64,000 nt of DNA. Source: Pseudomonas fluorescens (GTDB lineage: Bacteria > Pseudomonadota > Gammaproteobacteria > Pseudomonadales > Pseudomonadaceae). This document shows positions 6,414 through 17,759 of the stretch, piece by piece. Within the stretch, counting starts at the first letter, position 1; every line of letters starts with the position of its first letter. The notes beneath the pieces were generated by a model. That model was given only the letters and a program-made list of their open reading frames with translations. It ran no database searches and was not told the origin of the DNA. The stretch covers positions 47,865-111,864 of the forward strand of contig NZ_KZ477992.1 in NCBI RefSeq assembly GCF_002837185.1, in the 5' to 3' direction. Both the position numbers and the translations under genes were made by a program.

Positions 6414-7643
6414 ATGATGAATCGTAGGGAAGCGAGAGATTATCTTTTTTGTGATGGGGATGCATCGAACTCCATGACAGCCCAAATCAACGGCGCTTGT
6501 GCGGAAGCAAGCAAGCTGCCTGAACGCCGTTTACTTGAGACTGATCCTGAGGCGTTGGTTGCTTACTTCGTGGAAAAGTACGGCGTTGAAATACCTACTC
6601 TGCTTCGCGATGAAATCGTGGCGTCTCAGCATGAACGTCAAGTCGAGATCTACGATCATTGGGACAAGCAGATCAGGCTGGTGCCCGGTGAAGCATACGA
6701 TTTTGAAGTCCCTTTCGTGGGGGAGGCGGATGTTTTTAAACTGCGTCCCAATTCATTCGACATGTCACCTCCGAGAGCTTTGGTTCGCAAGCAGCAGCTA
6801 GCCTTTACTATCTCGGATCGTTCACTAACGCCGGAAGCGGTAAAGTCTGAGTTAGATTCGACCTTAGCTTCGGTTGAAAAATATTTAGAATCACATCGTC
6901 GTCAGTGGGCAGGCTTTCCCCAGCAATTGGCAAATGCGCTGAGAGCTGAGATCGATGCACGCCGCAGCAAGCTCCTTGCGCAAAAGGAAAATGCCTCGAA
7001 GCTTTCTGGCATGGGGATTCGCCTAAAAGAAAAGGAAGGAGATGCTCGTAGCTACATTTCTCCGACTGTGAAACAAAAGGTAATCCCCCAATTACCTCCG
7101 ATGACTCCCGCCGTTGCTCCTGAGCCAACACTGGATTTGAAGCAATACGAAACGATCCTTGGCCTTGTGCGAGGTGCTGGTAGAAGTATCGAGCAAAGCT
7201 CATCCCGCACGCGAAAGCTAGATGAAGAATCGCTCAGAGATCTCTTCTTGGTTCCCCTGAACGCCCATTTCGGAACTGCCACAGGAGAGGCATTCAACTA
7301 TCAAGGTAAAACCGACGTGCTCATACGGCATGGCGAGGGCAACCTCTTTGTAGCTGAGTTCAAGATCTGGGGTGGGGACAAGCGTTTCCTGGCCACGATT
7401 GATCAGCTACTGAGCTACCTCTCTTGGCGTGACACTAAGACAGCGATTGTGATGTTCAATCGGAATTCCAGCTTCACAGCGGTAATTCAGAAGATGCGAG
7501 TGTTGATAAAGAGCCATCCTCGCTACGTGAGCGGCCCTGTAAACTTGGATGAAACGAGTGACCGTTATGTGTTTTCTCTGCCGCAAGATAATGAGAGAAG
7601 GGTGATCATCTCGCTATTGGCATTCGACCTCGGTACCGATTGA
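6414..7643 (+). CDS. PD-(D/E)XK-nuclease-like protein, candidate single-gene defence cargo
   Basis: This protein has 409 residues from the tandem ATGs at 6414/6417; an upstream ATG at 6333 would add 27 residues. The N-terminal ~220 residues are mostly helical, with several basic stretches (LRAEIDARRSKLLAQKEN). A proline-rich linker follows at about residues 225–245. The C-terminal domain holds GKTDVLI, then LFVAEFKIWGG, giving Asp301, Glu315 and Lys317 in the D-x(n)-E-x-K order of restriction-endonuclease-like folds. TIDQLLSYLSW follows, resembling the helix after that motif. I do not recognise a named family. It is alone between ~210-bp direct repeats next to tRNA-Leu, with no methylase or helicase partner. 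Confidence 0.75.
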   Translation: MMNRREARDYLFCDGDASNSMTAQINGACAEASKLPERRLLETDPEALVAYFVEKYGVEIPTLLRDEIVASQHERQVEIYDHWDKQIRLVPGEAYDFEVPFVGEADVFKLRPNSFDMSPPRALVRKQQLAFTISDRSLTPEAVKSELDSTLASVEKYLESHRRQWAGFPQQLANALRAEIDARRSKLLAQKENASKLSGMGIRLKEKEGDARSYISPTVKQKVIPQLPPMTPAVAPEPTLDLKQYETILGLVRGAGRSIEQSSSRTRKLDEESLRDLFLVPLNAHFGTATGEAFNYQGKTDVLIRHGEGNLFVAEFKIWGGDKRFLATIDQLLSYLSWRDTKTAIVMFNRNSSFTAVIQKMRVLIKSHPRYVSGPVNLDETSDRYVFSLPQDNERRVIISLLAFDLGTD

Positions 7644-7715
7644 GATTGGAGTTTTTTGTTCGAGGGGGACCCTGAGGCAATGCTCGCGGTAAGGGGTCAG
7701 AAGCCCGCGGGACCG
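7644..7715. other. Short spacer after the nuclease-like gene
   Basis: No gene or clear terminator is visible between the stop codon and the start of the right direct repeat. Confidence 0.4.
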
Positions 7716-7935
7716 CGTGGTGGAGGAAGGTAATGCGGTTGGTGTGTAGGCAGGTGGTTTGAGAGTGTTGGGGCTGGCGCAATCGCAGGCAAGCCAGCTC
7801 CCACATTTGGACTGTTTTTCAGGTTGGAAGTGGGCGGTGGGGGATGAATCCGCTGGTGTCACTTTTCTACAGACGAAAAAAAAGACCTTGAATTTCAAGG
7901 TCTTTCTTTAAGATGGTGCCCCGAGGGAGAATCGA
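7716..7935. repeat. Right ~210-bp direct repeat, including a DUF3077 3'-end remnant and the tRNA end
   Basis: The segment aligns with 6047–6260. Its first ~50 bases match the end of the DUF3077 gene but contain an extra base that breaks the frame, so it is a dead remnant of such a gene. It then repeats the spacer, the terminator and the 3' end of the tRNA-Leu gene. Confidence 0.75.
7876..7909. terminator. tRNA-Leu terminator
   Basis: AGACCTTG and CAAGGTCT pair around AATTT. On the minus strand the run of A at 7876–7883 becomes the T tail, directly after the tRNA gene. Confidence 0.8.
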
Positions 7936-7998
7936 ACTCCCACTTCTTTCGAAAACGGATTTTGAATCCGCCGCGTCTACCAATTCCGCCATCAGGGC
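7914..7998 (-). tRNA. tRNA-Leu (anticodon CAA)
   Basis: The minus strand reads GCCCTGATGGCGG at the 5' end and TCGGGGCACCA at the 3' end, giving a seven-pair acceptor stem with encoded CCA. The D arm is AATTGGTAGACGC, the anticodon loop TTCAAAA gives CAA, a class II variable arm is present, and the T arm contains GTTCGATTC. It decodes UUG. It sits divergently beside queA, as is usual in Pseudomonas, and its 3' end is duplicated at 6239–6254. Confidence 0.97.
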
Positions 7999-8106
7999 TC
8001 AATGGCGGCGAAGTATAGAGATGAGATTACCGTTGGTCAATCACGTTTCATGGTCAATTTTGACTATTTCCGCTAGACTCCCCGGCCCTGCTAGACGAAC
8101 CCCATC

Positions 8107-10277
<2,171 letters not shown>

Positions 10278-10320
10278 GTTTCCCGACCCTAAGATTCACT
10301 ATTTGCAACTGGAGTGCTAA

Positions 10321-10659
10321 ATGAGCTTTTTTATCTCTAACGCCATGGCTGACGCCGCCGCGCCTGCTGCTGCCGGCCCGATGGGCGGTGGTTTCGAGTG
10401 GATTTTCCTGGTCGGCTTCCTGGTCATCTTCTACCTGATGATCTGGCGTCCACAGGCCAAGCGCGCCAAAGAGCAGAAGAACCTGCTGGGCAGCCTGCAG
10501 AAAGGCGACGAAGTCGTGACCACTGGCGGTATCGCCGGCAAGATCACCAAGGTTTCCGATGCTTTCGTGGTTCTGGAAGTCTCCGACACCGTGGAAATGA
10601 AGTTCCAGAAGGGCGCCATCGCCGCCACGCTGCCAAAAGGCACGCTCAAAGCGATCTGA
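10321..10659 (+). CDS. yajC: Sec translocon accessory subunit YajC
   Basis: YajC is a small inner-membrane partner of SecDF-YidC. The 112-residue protein has an Ala/Gly-rich N-terminus, one membrane span (about residues 22–42, WIFLVGFLVIFYLMIWRPQ) and the conserved cytoplasmic core KGDEVVTTGGIAGKITKV. The WRPQAKRAKE junction is typical. It lies between tgt and secD in the conserved order. Confidence 0.97.
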   Translation: MSFFISNAMADAAAPAAAGPMGGGFEWIFLVGFLVIFYLMIWRPQAKRAKEQKNLLGSLQKGDEVVTTGGIAGKITKVSDAFVVLEVSDTVEMKFQKGAIAATLPKGTLKAI

Positions 10660-10721
10660 GTAACAACCTTTACCAATCGACGGGGCGCGCAAGGCGCCCC
10701 GCGTTATAAGCGGGCGGCGTG

Positions 10722-12590
10722 ATGCTGAACAAATACCCTCTGTGGAAATACGTACTGATCCTGGCGGTGCTGGCGATCGGTTTTATTTATTCCGCTCCCA
10801 ATCTCTATCCTGATGACCCGGCGATCCAGATCTCTGGCGCCAGCACTTCGCTGCAGGTCAATCAGGCTGATCTGGAACGCGCGAGCAAAGCGCTGACTGA
10901 CGCGGGCATCCAGGTTAAAGCGGCAACCTTGGCAGCTGGTTCCAAAGGCGGCTTGTTGCGCCTGACCAAGCAAGAAGACCAATTGCCGGCCAAGGACGTC
11001 GTACGCAAGGTCATGGGTGACGACTATGTTGTCGCGCTGAACCTGGCACAGACCACGCCACAATGGCTGCGCAGCATTGGCGCGCACCCGATGAAGCTGG
11101 GTCTGGACTTGTCCGGTGGTGTGCACTTCCTGCTGGAAGTCGACATGGACAAAGCCCTCGACGCACGCCTGAAAGTGTATGAAGGCGACGTCAAGAGCCT
11201 GCTGCGCAAAGAGAAGCTGCGGTATCGCAGCCTGCCGCAGCTCAACGGTGCCATCCAGCTGGGTTTTGCTGACGAAGCGTCCCGCGAACAGGCTCGTACG
11301 CTGATCCGCAAGAGCTTCAATGATTTCGACATCGTACCGGCCGACCTCAACGGTCAGGCGGTGCTGCGTCTGGCGATGAGCCCGGCCAAGATCGCGGAAA
11401 TCCGCGAATACTCCATCAAGCAGAACTTGACCACGGTGCGTAACCGCGTCAACGAGCTGGGTGTGGCCGAGCCGATCGTGCAGCGCCAGGGCGCCAACCG
11501 CATCGTGGTTGAACTGCCGGGCGTGCAGGACACCGCTGAAGCCAAGCGTATCCTGGGTAAAACCGCCAACCTGGAATTCCGCCTCGCGGCTGAGCCGGGT
11601 GCTACCCGTGCGACTTCCGAAGAGTTCGAGTTCCGTGAAGGCAACCGTCCTCCAGCCCTGATCGAGCGTGGCCTGATCATCACCGGTGACCAGGTCACCG
11701 ATGCCAAGGCCGGTTTCGGCGAGCACGGCACGCCTGAAGTGAACATCCGCCTGGATGGCCACGGCGGCGAGCTGATGAGCCGCGCCACGCGCAGCAACGT
11801 CGGTCGCAGCATGGCGGTGATCTTCATCGAGCAGCGCCCGGTTACCACCTACACCAAGCAGATGGTCAACGGCGTCGAGAAAGACGTGCCGGTACAGACC
11901 TTCAAGGAAGAGAAGAAGATCATCAGCCTGGCGACCATCCAGTCGCCGCTGGGTGCGCAATTCCGTATCACTGGTTTGAACGGCCAGGGCGAATCTTCGG
12001 AACTGGCCCTGCTGCTGCGTGCCGGTGGCCTGGCGGCGCCGATGTACTTCGCTGAAGAGCGCACCATCGGCCCGAGCCTGGGTGCCGACAACATTACCAA
12101 GGGGGTCGATGCGGCGCTGTGGGGCATGTTGTTCGTGTCGCTGTTCATCATCGCCATCTATCGCTTCTTCGGCGTGATCGCCACCGTGGCCCTGGCGGGC
12201 AACATGGTCATGCTGCTGGCGCTGATGTCGCTGCTGGGCGCCACGCTGACCCTGCCGGGTATCGCCGGTATCGTTCTCACCATGGGTATGGCGGTGGACG
12301 CCAACGTGCTGATCTTCTCGCGGATCCGCGAAGAGATCGCGGCGGGCATGACCGTACAGCGTGCAATCAACGAAGGCTTCGGCCGGGCATTTACCGCGAT
12401 TCTCGACTCCAACCTGACCACCTTGCTGGTCGGCGGGATTCTCTTTGCCATGGGCACCGGCCCGGTCAAAGGTTTTGCGGTGACCATGTCCCTCGGTATC
12501 TTTACCTCGATGTTCACGGCCATCATGGTGACCCGCGCAATGGTCAACCTGATCTTTGGCGGGCGTGACTTCAAGAAGTTGTGGATTTAA
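10722..12590 (+). CDS. secD: Protein translocase subunit SecD
   Basis: SecD is an inner-membrane RND-fold protein that works with SecF to drive preprotein export using the proton gradient. The 622-residue protein has an N-terminal span (WKYVLILAVLAIGFIYSAPN), the GLDLSGGVHFLLEVD motif, a large periplasmic region, and five C-terminal spans including GIAGIVLTMGMAVDANVLIFSRIREE. A GTG directly before the ATG could also start it; I chose the ATG at 10722. It is nine bases from secF and clearly in the same operon. Confidence 0.97.
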   Translation: MLNKYPLWKYVLILAVLAIGFIYSAPNLYPDDPAIQISGASTSLQVNQADLERASKALTDAGIQVKAATLAAGSKGGLLRLTKQEDQLPAKDVVRKVMGDDYVVALNLAQTTPQWLRSIGAHPMKLGLDLSGGVHFLLEVDMDKALDARLKVYEGDVKSLLRKEKLRYRSLPQLNGAIQLGFADEASREQARTLIRKSFNDFDIVPADLNGQAVLRLAMSPAKIAEIREYSIKQNLTTVRNRVNELGVAEPIVQRQGANRIVVELPGVQDTAEAKRILGKTANLEFRLAAEPGATRATSEEFEFREGNRPPALIERGLIITGDQVTDAKAGFGEHGTPEVNIRLDGHGGELMSRATRSNVGRSMAVIFIEQRPVTTYTKQMVNGVEKDVPVQTFKEEKKIISLATIQSPLGAQFRITGLNGQGESSELALLLRAGGLAAPMYFAEERTIGPSLGADNITKGVDAALWGMLFVSLFIIAIYRFFGVIATVALAGNMVMLLALMSLLGATLTLPGIAGIVLTMGMAVDANVLIFSRIREEIAAGMTVQRAINEGFGRAFTAILDSNLTTLLVGGILFAMGTGPVKGFAVTMSLGIFTSMFTAIMVTRAMVNLIFGGRDFKKLWI

Positions 12591-12599
12591 GGGGCTGCC

Positions 12600-13514
12600 A
12601 TGTTACGTACAATCAACTTCATGGGCGTTCGCAACGTTGCGTTCGGCGTCACCGTGCTCCTTACCGTTCTGGCGTTGTTCAGCTGGTTCCATAAGGGCCT
12701 GAACTACGGTCTGGACTTTACCGGCGGTACGCTCATCGAGCTGACCTACGAGAAGCCGGCCGACGTCACCCTGGTACGCGACGAGCTGGTCAAGGCCGGC
12801 TATCACGAGGCGGTGGTGCAGAGCTTCGGCGCCACTACCGACTTGCTGGTGCGCATGCCTGGCGAAGACCCGCAATTGGGCCACCAGGTGGCCGAGGCCT
12901 TGCAGAAGGTCGGCGGCGACAACCCGGCCTCGGTCAAGCGCGTAGAGTTCGTCGGCCCGCAAGTGGGTGAAGAACTGCGCGACCAGGGCGGCCTCGGCAT
13001 GCTGATGGCGCTGGTCGGCATCATGATCTACCTGGCCTTCCGCTTTCAGTGGAAATTCGGGGTCGGCGCCATCGTGTCGCTGATCCACGACGTGATCGTG
13101 ACCGTGGGTATCCTGGCGTACTTCCAGATCACGTTCGATCTGACCGTATTGGCGGCTGTGCTGGCGATCATTGGTTACTCGCTCAACGACACCATCGTGG
13201 TATTCGACCGGGTTCGTGAGAACTTCCGTGTACTGCGCAAGGCCACGTTGATCGAGAACATCAACATCTCCACCACCCAGACCCTGCTGCGGACCATGGC
13301 GACGTCGATCTCCACCTTGCTGGCGATCGCGGCGCTGATGATCTTCGGTGGCGACAACCTGTGGGGCTTCTCCCTGGCGCTGTTCATCGGCGTTCTGGCC
13401 GGTACCTACTCGTCGATCTATATCGCCAACGTGGTACTGATCTGGCTGAACCTCAACAGCGAAGACCTGATTCCTCCGGCCAGCACTGGCAAGGAGGTCG
13501 ACGACCGTCCTTGA
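12600..13514 (+). CDS. secF: Protein translocase subunit SecF
   Basis: SecF is the partner of SecD. The 304-residue protein has an N-terminal span, the motif LNYGLDFTGGTLIEL, VEFVGPQVGEEL before the second span, and the membrane signature AVLAIIGYSLNDTIVVFDRVREN. Its length is normal. The gene is followed by a strong terminator that ends the tgt-yajC-secDF transcription unit. Confidence 0.97.
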   Translation: MLRTINFMGVRNVAFGVTVLLTVLALFSWFHKGLNYGLDFTGGTLIELTYEKPADVTLVRDELVKAGYHEAVVQSFGATTDLLVRMPGEDPQLGHQVAEALQKVGGDNPASVKRVEFVGPQVGEELRDQGGLGMLMALVGIMIYLAFRFQWKFGVGAIVSLIHDVIVTVGILAYFQITFDLTVLAAVLAIIGYSLNDTIVVFDRVRENFRVLRKATLIENINISTTQTLLRTMATSISTLLAIAALMIFGGDNLWGFSLALFIGVLAGTYSSIYIANVVLIWLNLNSEDLIPPASTGKEVDDRP

Positions 13515-13541
13515 TGGGCGTTTGTTGATCGGCGGTACAAG

Positions 13542-13574
13542 AAAGGCACGAGATTGAACTCGTGCCTTTTTTTT
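13542..13574 (+). terminator. Intrinsic terminator of the queA-tgt-yajC-secDF unit
   Basis: AAGGCACGAG and CTCGTGCCTT pair around ATTGAA, followed by a run of eight T. Confidence 0.92.
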
Positions 13575-13636
13575 GGCTCCAAGGCTGGGTATAGCGCGGA
13601 TCTTTCGGTCCGCTTGTGATGGTCAGGAGGTTCAAC

Positions 13637-14179
13637 GTGAACAAGTCGTTGCTGGTTGGTGCGGTATTGGGTGCTGTCGGTGTGACTGCCGGGGGCGCTG
13701 TTGCCACCTACAGCCTGGTAAAAAGCGGCCCTGAGTATGCGCAAGTGCTGGCGGTACAGCCGGTAAAAACCCAGATCAAAACCCCGCGTGAGGTCTGCAA
13801 GGACGTCACCGTGACCCGGCAGCGTCCGGTGCAGGATCAGCATCAAATCGCCGGTACCGTCGTAGGCGCGCTGGCAGGCGGCCTGCTCGGCAACCAGATC
13901 GGTGGCGGGAACGGCAAGAAGCTGGCAACGGTTGCCGGCGCGGTCGGTGGCGGTTACGCGGGTAACAAGGTTCAGGAAGGTATGCAGAACCGCGATACCT
14001 ACACCACTACCCAGACTCGCTGTAACACCGTGAACGACATCAGCGACAAGGTTGTTGGCTATGACGTGCGTTACAACCTGGATGGCAAGGAAGGTACTGT
14101 GCGTATGGAGCGTGATCCAGGCGGCCAGATTCCAGTGGACAAGGAAGGGCGTCTGATCCTGGGCCAGAACCAGCAGTAA
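13637..14179 (+). CDS. Glycine-zipper 2TM domain protein (RcnB/17-kDa-antigen-like)
   Basis: This is a probable envelope protein of about 180 residues. The best start is GTG 13637, six bases after AGGAGG; an upstream GTG at 13616 would add seven residues. A hydrophobic N-terminus (LLVGAVLGAVGVTAGGAVATY) is followed by a soluble segment and then a glycine zipper pair (VVGALAGGLLGNQIGGG and VAGAVGGGYAGNKVQEG), the Gly-zipper 2TM signature. The tail NDISDKVVGYDVRYNLDGKEGTVRM is typical of this family in Pseudomonas. It stands alone between the secF terminator and a REP doublet. Its function is not established; related proteins sit in or near the outer membrane. Confidence 0.85.
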   Translation: MNKSLLVGAVLGAVGVTAGGAVATYSLVKSGPEYAQVLAVQPVKTQIKTPREVCKDVTVTRQRPVQDQHQIAGTVVGALAGGLLGNQIGGGNGKKLATVAGAVGGGYAGNKVQEGMQNRDTYTTTQTRCNTVNDISDKVVGYDVRYNLDGKEGTVRMERDPGGQIPVDKEGRLILGQNQQ

Positions 14180-14218
14180 TCCCCGGCTTGGAACAGATTC
14201 AAAACCTGTGCAGTTCAA

Positions 14219-14310
14219 AATGTGGGAGGGGGCTTGCCCCCGATAGCGGTGGATCAGTCAGCTGGTTATTTGCTGACCCACTGCAATCGGGGGCAAGCCC
14301 CTCCCACATT
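14219..14310. repeat. REP doublet (REPIN), GTGGGAGGGGGCTTGCCCCC family
   Basis: Two inverted REP units (GTGGGAGGGGGCTTGCCCCC at the left, its complement GGGGGCAAGCCCCTCCCAC at the right) surround about 50 bp with a partial inner palindrome. The same family occurs at 16943, 43958 and 62276. Confidence 0.9.
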
Positions 14311-14356
14311 TGATCTGTATTGCTGCTGATGGCTGGGGCTGGCTCAAATCCCAGGC

Positions 14357-14388
14357 ATAAAAAAAGCACCCCTCGGGGTGCTTTTTTG
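14357..14388. terminator. Bidirectional terminator 3' of suhB
   Basis: AAAAAAGCACCCC and GGGGTGCTTTTTT form a stem with a short loop. It can end suhB (minus strand) and anything arriving on the plus strand. Confidence 0.85.
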
Positions 14389-14399
14389 TGCTCGCTCGC

Positions 14400-15215
14400 T
14401 TAACGCTTCAGCGAAGCCGGCAGATGCGGCTGGATCGCCGTCAGCACTGCCTTGAAGCATTTGGTGTTGCCGGCAACCACGTGGCCTTTCTCCAGGAAGT
14501 CGTGCCCGCCGGTGAAGTCGCTCACCAGGCCGCCAGCTTCCTGAATCAGCAGGGCGCCCGCAGCCATGTCCCACTCGGACAGGCCCGACTCCCAGAATGC
14601 GTCAAAACGACCGGCGGCCACGTAGGCCAGGTCCAGGCTCGCTGCGCCAGCGCGACGGATGCCTGCAGTCTGGCCAACCAGGGCGCGGAACATGCCCAGG
14701 TAGTTTTCCAGGTTGTCCATCTGGTCGTCACGGAACGGGAAGCCGGTGCCCAGCAGGGCGCCGTCCAGGCTGGTGCGGCCGCTGACACGCAGGCGGCGAC
14801 CATTGAGCTGGGCGCCACGGCCACGGCTGGCGGTGAATTCTTCCTGGCGGACCGGGTCCAGAACTACGGCGTGTTCCAGGCGGCCACGGTATTTGCAGGC
14901 AATGCTTACGGCAAAATGCGGGATGCCGCGCAGGAAGTTGGTGGTGCCATCCAGTGGGTCGATGATCCACAGGTAGTCTTCGCCTTCGCCGCTGCCTTTG
15001 TGCAGGCCGGTTTCTTCACCGAGGATGCCGTGGGTAGGGTAGGCCTTGCGCAGGGCGTCGATGATTTTCTGTTCGGCGGCGCGATCCACCTCGGATACAT
15101 AATCCTTGGCGTCTTTTTCGTCGACCTTGATGGTATCCAGGCGCTCGATAGAGCGGAAGATCAATTCACTGGCGCTGCGGGCGGCGCGCAGCGCGATATT
15201 CAGCATGGGCTGCAT
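14400..15215 (-). CDS. suhB: Inositol-1-monophosphatase family protein SuhB
   Basis: SuhB is a Mg-dependent phosphatase of the IMPase fold; in bacteria it also joins the rRNA transcription antitermination complex, and in Pseudomonas it affects virulence gene expression. The 271-residue protein has ILGEETG (metal-binding Glu), WIIDPLDGTTNFLRG (the family DPxDGT site) and the late signature ESGLSEWDMAAGALLIQEAGG. It is monocistronic, ends at a strong terminator, and is divergent from trmJ across 145 bp that should contain both promoters. Confidence 0.95.
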   Translation of the reverse strand: MQPMLNIALRAARSASELIFRSIERLDTIKVDEKDAKDYVSEVDRAAEQKIIDALRKAYPTHGILGEETGLHKGSGEGEDYLWIIDPLDGTTNFLRGIPHFAVSIACKYRGRLEHAVVLDPVRQEEFTASRGRGAQLNGRRLRVSGRTSLDGALLGTGFPFRDDQMDNLENYLGMFRALVGQTAGIRRAGAASLDLAYVAAGRFDAFWESGLSEWDMAAGALLIQEAGGLVSDFTGGHDFLEKGHVVAGNTKCFKAVLTAIQPHLPASLKR

Positions 15216-15360
15216 GGATAGGTCACCTAAGGTTGTTAAAGAAAGCCGGGCAGTTTAGCAGAAACTTTCTTCAGGTGAAGGGCGACGTTAGCTTTCGTGG
15301 CATAACCCTGGGCGCTTCTGTAAGATTTGCTCCCCTTTCCCGTGTCCGAGAGCGCCTCCC

Positions 15361-16131
15361 TTGCTGCAAAACATCCGTGTCGTTTTGGTCAATACCAGTC
15401 ATCCCGGCAACATCGGTGGGGTGGCGCGAGCCATGAAAAACATGGGGCTGACGCGGCTGGTGCTGGTCGAGCCACGTGTGTTTCCGCACCATGAGGCCGA
15501 TGCCCGCGCATCCGGCGCCAATGACATCCTGGAAAACGCCCAGGTTGTCGCCACCCTGGAAGACGCCCTGGTCGGCTGCAATCTGGTGCTCGGCACCAGT
15601 GCCCGCGACCGCCGCATTCCCTGGCCGCTGCTGGACCCGCGTGAGTGCGGCACCAAAGTGGTGGAAGAGGCGGCCGGTGGCGCAGAAATCGCCCTGGTAT
15701 TTGGCCGTGAAGACTCCGGCCTGACCAATGAAGAGCTGCAGCGATGTCATTACCACGTGCACATTCCATCAGACCCTGAGTTCAGTTCGCTGAACCTGGG
15801 TGCGGCGGTGCAGGTGCTGACTTACGAAGTGCGCATGGCCTGGCTGGCGGCTGAAGGCCAGCCGAGCAAGATGGAGAAGGACGAAGTGGCGTCGACCAAA
15901 AGTGGCGAGCTGGCCACAATGGACGAGCTGGAGCGGTTCTATGAGCACCTGGAGCACACCCTGGTGGCCATCGAGTTCCTCGATCCTGAAAAACCACGGC
16001 ACTTGATGGCGCGCCTGCGCCGCCTTTATGGACGCAGCTCGGTCAGCCGGGCGGAAATGAATATATTGCGTGGCATCCTCACGGAAACCCAGAAAGCGGC
16101 CCGTGGCGAGCTCCTTAAGCGGAAGGATTAA
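15361..16131 (+). CDS. trmJ: tRNA (cytidine/uridine-2'-O-)-methyltransferase TrmJ
   Basis: TrmJ is a SPOUT-class enzyme that 2'-O-methylates position 32 of several tRNAs. The 256-residue protein begins [26 protein letters not shown], the family N-terminus, which fixes the start at TTG 15361. The knotted SAM-binding core includes [15 protein letters not shown] and [19 protein letters not shown], and a C-terminal extension follows. Two bases separate it from cysE, so they form one unit. Confidence 0.95.
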   Translation: MLQNIRVVLVNTSHPGNIGGVARAMKNMGLTRLVLVEPRVFPHHEADARASGANDILENAQVVATLEDALVGCNLVLGTSARDRRIPWPLLDPRECGTKVVEEAAGGAEIALVFGREDSGLTNEELQRCHYHVHIPSDPEFSSLNLGAAVQVLTYEVRMAWLAAEGQPSKMEKDEVASTKSGELATMDELERFYEHLEHTLVAIEFLDPEKPRHLMARLRRLYGRSSVSRAEMNILRGILTETQKAARGELLKRKD

Positions 16132-16133
16132 AG

Positions 16134-16916
16134 ATGTTCGAGCGTTTGCGAGAAGATATCCAGAGTGTTTTCCACCGGGACCCGGCGGCGCGCAACGCCT
16201 TTGAAGTGCTGACCTGCTACCCGGGCATGCACGCGATCTGGATTCACCGCCTGTCCGGCGCCTTGTGGGGCATGGGGTGGAAATGGCTGGCACGGCTGGT
16301 GTCGAACTTCGGGCGCTGGCTGACCGGGATCGAAATTCACCCGGGCGCCAAGGTCGGTCGTCGCTTCTTTATCGACCATGGCATGGGCATCGTGATTGGC
16401 GAGACCGCCGAGATTGGCGATGACGTAACGCTCTATCAGGGTGTCACCCTGGGCGGTACCACCTGGAATAAAGGCAAGCGCCACCCGACGCTGGGCGACG
16501 GCGTGGTGGTGGGCGCAGGTGCCAAGGTGCTTGGTCCGTTCACTGTGGGCGCCGGTGCCAAAGTCGGCTCCAATGCCGTGGTCACCAAGGCAGTGCCGCC
16601 CGGCGCGACGGTGGTGGGTATTCCTGGTCGGATCATCGTCAAGCCGGAAGTCGGCGACGAGCAGGAGGCCAAGCGCAAGGCCATGGCCGAGAAGATCGGC
16701 TTCGATGCCTATGGCGTCAGCGAAGACATGCCTGACCCGGTGGCGCGTGCCATTGGCCAATTGCTTGATCACCTGCAAGCGGTGGATGGCAAGCTGGAGG
16801 GCATGTGTGGCGCACTGAAGGACTTGGGCAGCCCGTACTGTGCGAAGGATCTTCCTGAGCTCCGCGAAGAAGACTTCGCCGAGATCAAGGACGAAGCCGC
16901 TACCAAGGCAAGCTGA
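16134..16916 (+). CDS. cysE: Serine O-acetyltransferase
   Basis: CysE makes O-acetylserine for cysteine synthesis. The 260-residue protein has the N-terminal helical domain ([21 protein letters not shown]) and a left-handed beta helix with hexapeptide repeats ([25 protein letters not shown], and [24 protein letters not shown]) including the active-site His-Gly region. It lies just before the isc operon, which needs cysteine as its sulfur source, so the arrangement makes metabolic sense. A REP doublet follows the gene. Confidence 0.95.
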   Translation: MFERLREDIQSVFHRDPAARNAFEVLTCYPGMHAIWIHRLSGALWGMGWKWLARLVSNFGRWLTGIEIHPGAKVGRRFFIDHGMGIVIGETAEIGDDVTLYQGVTLGGTTWNKGKRHPTLGDGVVVGAGAKVLGPFTVGAGAKVGSNAVVTKAVPPGATVVGIPGRIIVKPEVGDEQEAKRKAMAEKIGFDAYGVSEDMPDPVARAIGQLLDHLQAVDGKLEGMCGALKDLGSPYCAKDLPELREEDFAEIKDEAATKAS

Positions 16917-16942
16917 GATCTCGGAATCACCAGAGATCCCCT

Positions 16943-17030
16943 GTGGGAGGGGGCTTGCCCCCGATGGCGGTTGATCAGCCGGCCTATTTGGCAACTGACC
17001 CACCGCTATCGGAGGCAAGCCCCCTCCCAC
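16943..17030. repeat. REP doublet (REPIN) between cysE and iscR
   Basis: GTGGGAGGGGGCTTGCCCCC at the left and its inverted partner ending CCCCCTCCCAC at the right enclose an inner region with GATGGCGG/CCGCTATC symmetry. It belongs to the same family as the element at 14219. Confidence 0.9.
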
Positions 17031-17123
17031 ATTTGACCTTTGTTGTGCCTGGCATCGCTGGTTGTCCGGTGCCGCTGTTCGACCCCGGCCCAGCCTGCTA
17101 TGATTCGCGCGCCCTTTTTACGG

Positions 17124-17175
17124 GTAATCCTGACTAAAGTACTAGGTCTTATAGTTGACTTAAATACTCGGGAAT
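17124..17175 (+). promoter_or_regulatory. Two adjacent type 1 IscR sites in the iscR promoter
   Basis: Site 2 (17151–17175) reads ATAGTTGACT, TAAATA, CTCGGGAAT, close to the E. coli type 1 consensus ATASYYGACTRWWWYAGTCRRSTAT. Site 1 (about 17126–17150) reads AATCCTGACTAAAGTACTAG and fits more loosely. They touch end to end, about 45 bp before the iscR start. This predicts repression of the isc operon by [2Fe-2S]-IscR. Confidence 0.7.
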
Positions 17176-17217
17176 CGCATACTTGCTCCCATTCTGAAAC
17201 ACCTTGGTACCTTGTCC

Positions 17218-17709
17218 ATGAGACTGACTACAAAAGGCCGATACGCGGTGACTGCCATGCTTGACCTGGCTTTGCACGCGCAAACTGGGCCGGTGTCCCT
17301 GGCCGATATCTCCGAGCGCCAAGGCATTTCCCTGTCCTACCTCGAGCAGCTGTTCGCCAAATTGCGCCGCAGCAACCTGGTTTCCAGCGTGAGAGGGCCA
17401 GGTGGTGGCTATCAATTGTCCCGCGATATGCAGGGCATCCAGGTAGCCCAGGTGATCGACGCGGTCAACGAATCCGTCGATGCGACCAAATGCCAGGGCC
17501 TGGGTGATTGCCACGCCGGCGACACCTGCCTGACGCACCACTTGTGGTGTGACCTGAGCCTGCAGATCCATGAGTTTTTGAGTGGTATCAGCTTGGCTGA
17601 TCTTGTGACTCGCCGTGAGGTGCAAGAAGTAGCCCAGCGTCAGGACCAGCGCCGTTGCAACACCAAGGCGCCGCGTCTGGACAAGATCGAAGCGTCCGCC
17701 GTCGAGTGA
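17218..17709 (+). CDS. iscR: Fe–S cluster-responsive regulator IscR
   Basis: IscR is an Rrf2-family transcription factor that holds a [2Fe-2S] cluster and represses the isc operon when clusters are plentiful. The 163-residue protein has the Rrf2 winged helix ([20 protein letters not shown] through [12 protein letters not shown]) and the three cluster cysteines in [16 protein letters not shown] 17218 gives the canonical N-terminus; an ATG two codons earlier is less usual. Two type 1 IscR boxes precede it. The isc genes follow directly. Confidence 0.97.
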   Translation: MRLTTKGRYAVTAMLDLALHAQTGPVSLADISERQGISLSYLEQLFAKLRRSNLVSSVRGPGGGYQLSRDMQGIQVAQVIDAVNESVDATKCQGLGDCHAGDTCLTHHLWCDLSLQIHEFLSGISLADLVTRREVQEVAQRQDQRRCNTKAPRLDKIEASAVE

Positions 17710-17759
17710 CAGCCGCAGAGCTAACGGCACGCCAGCCAGCCTGATTTAGGAGAAAGTCC

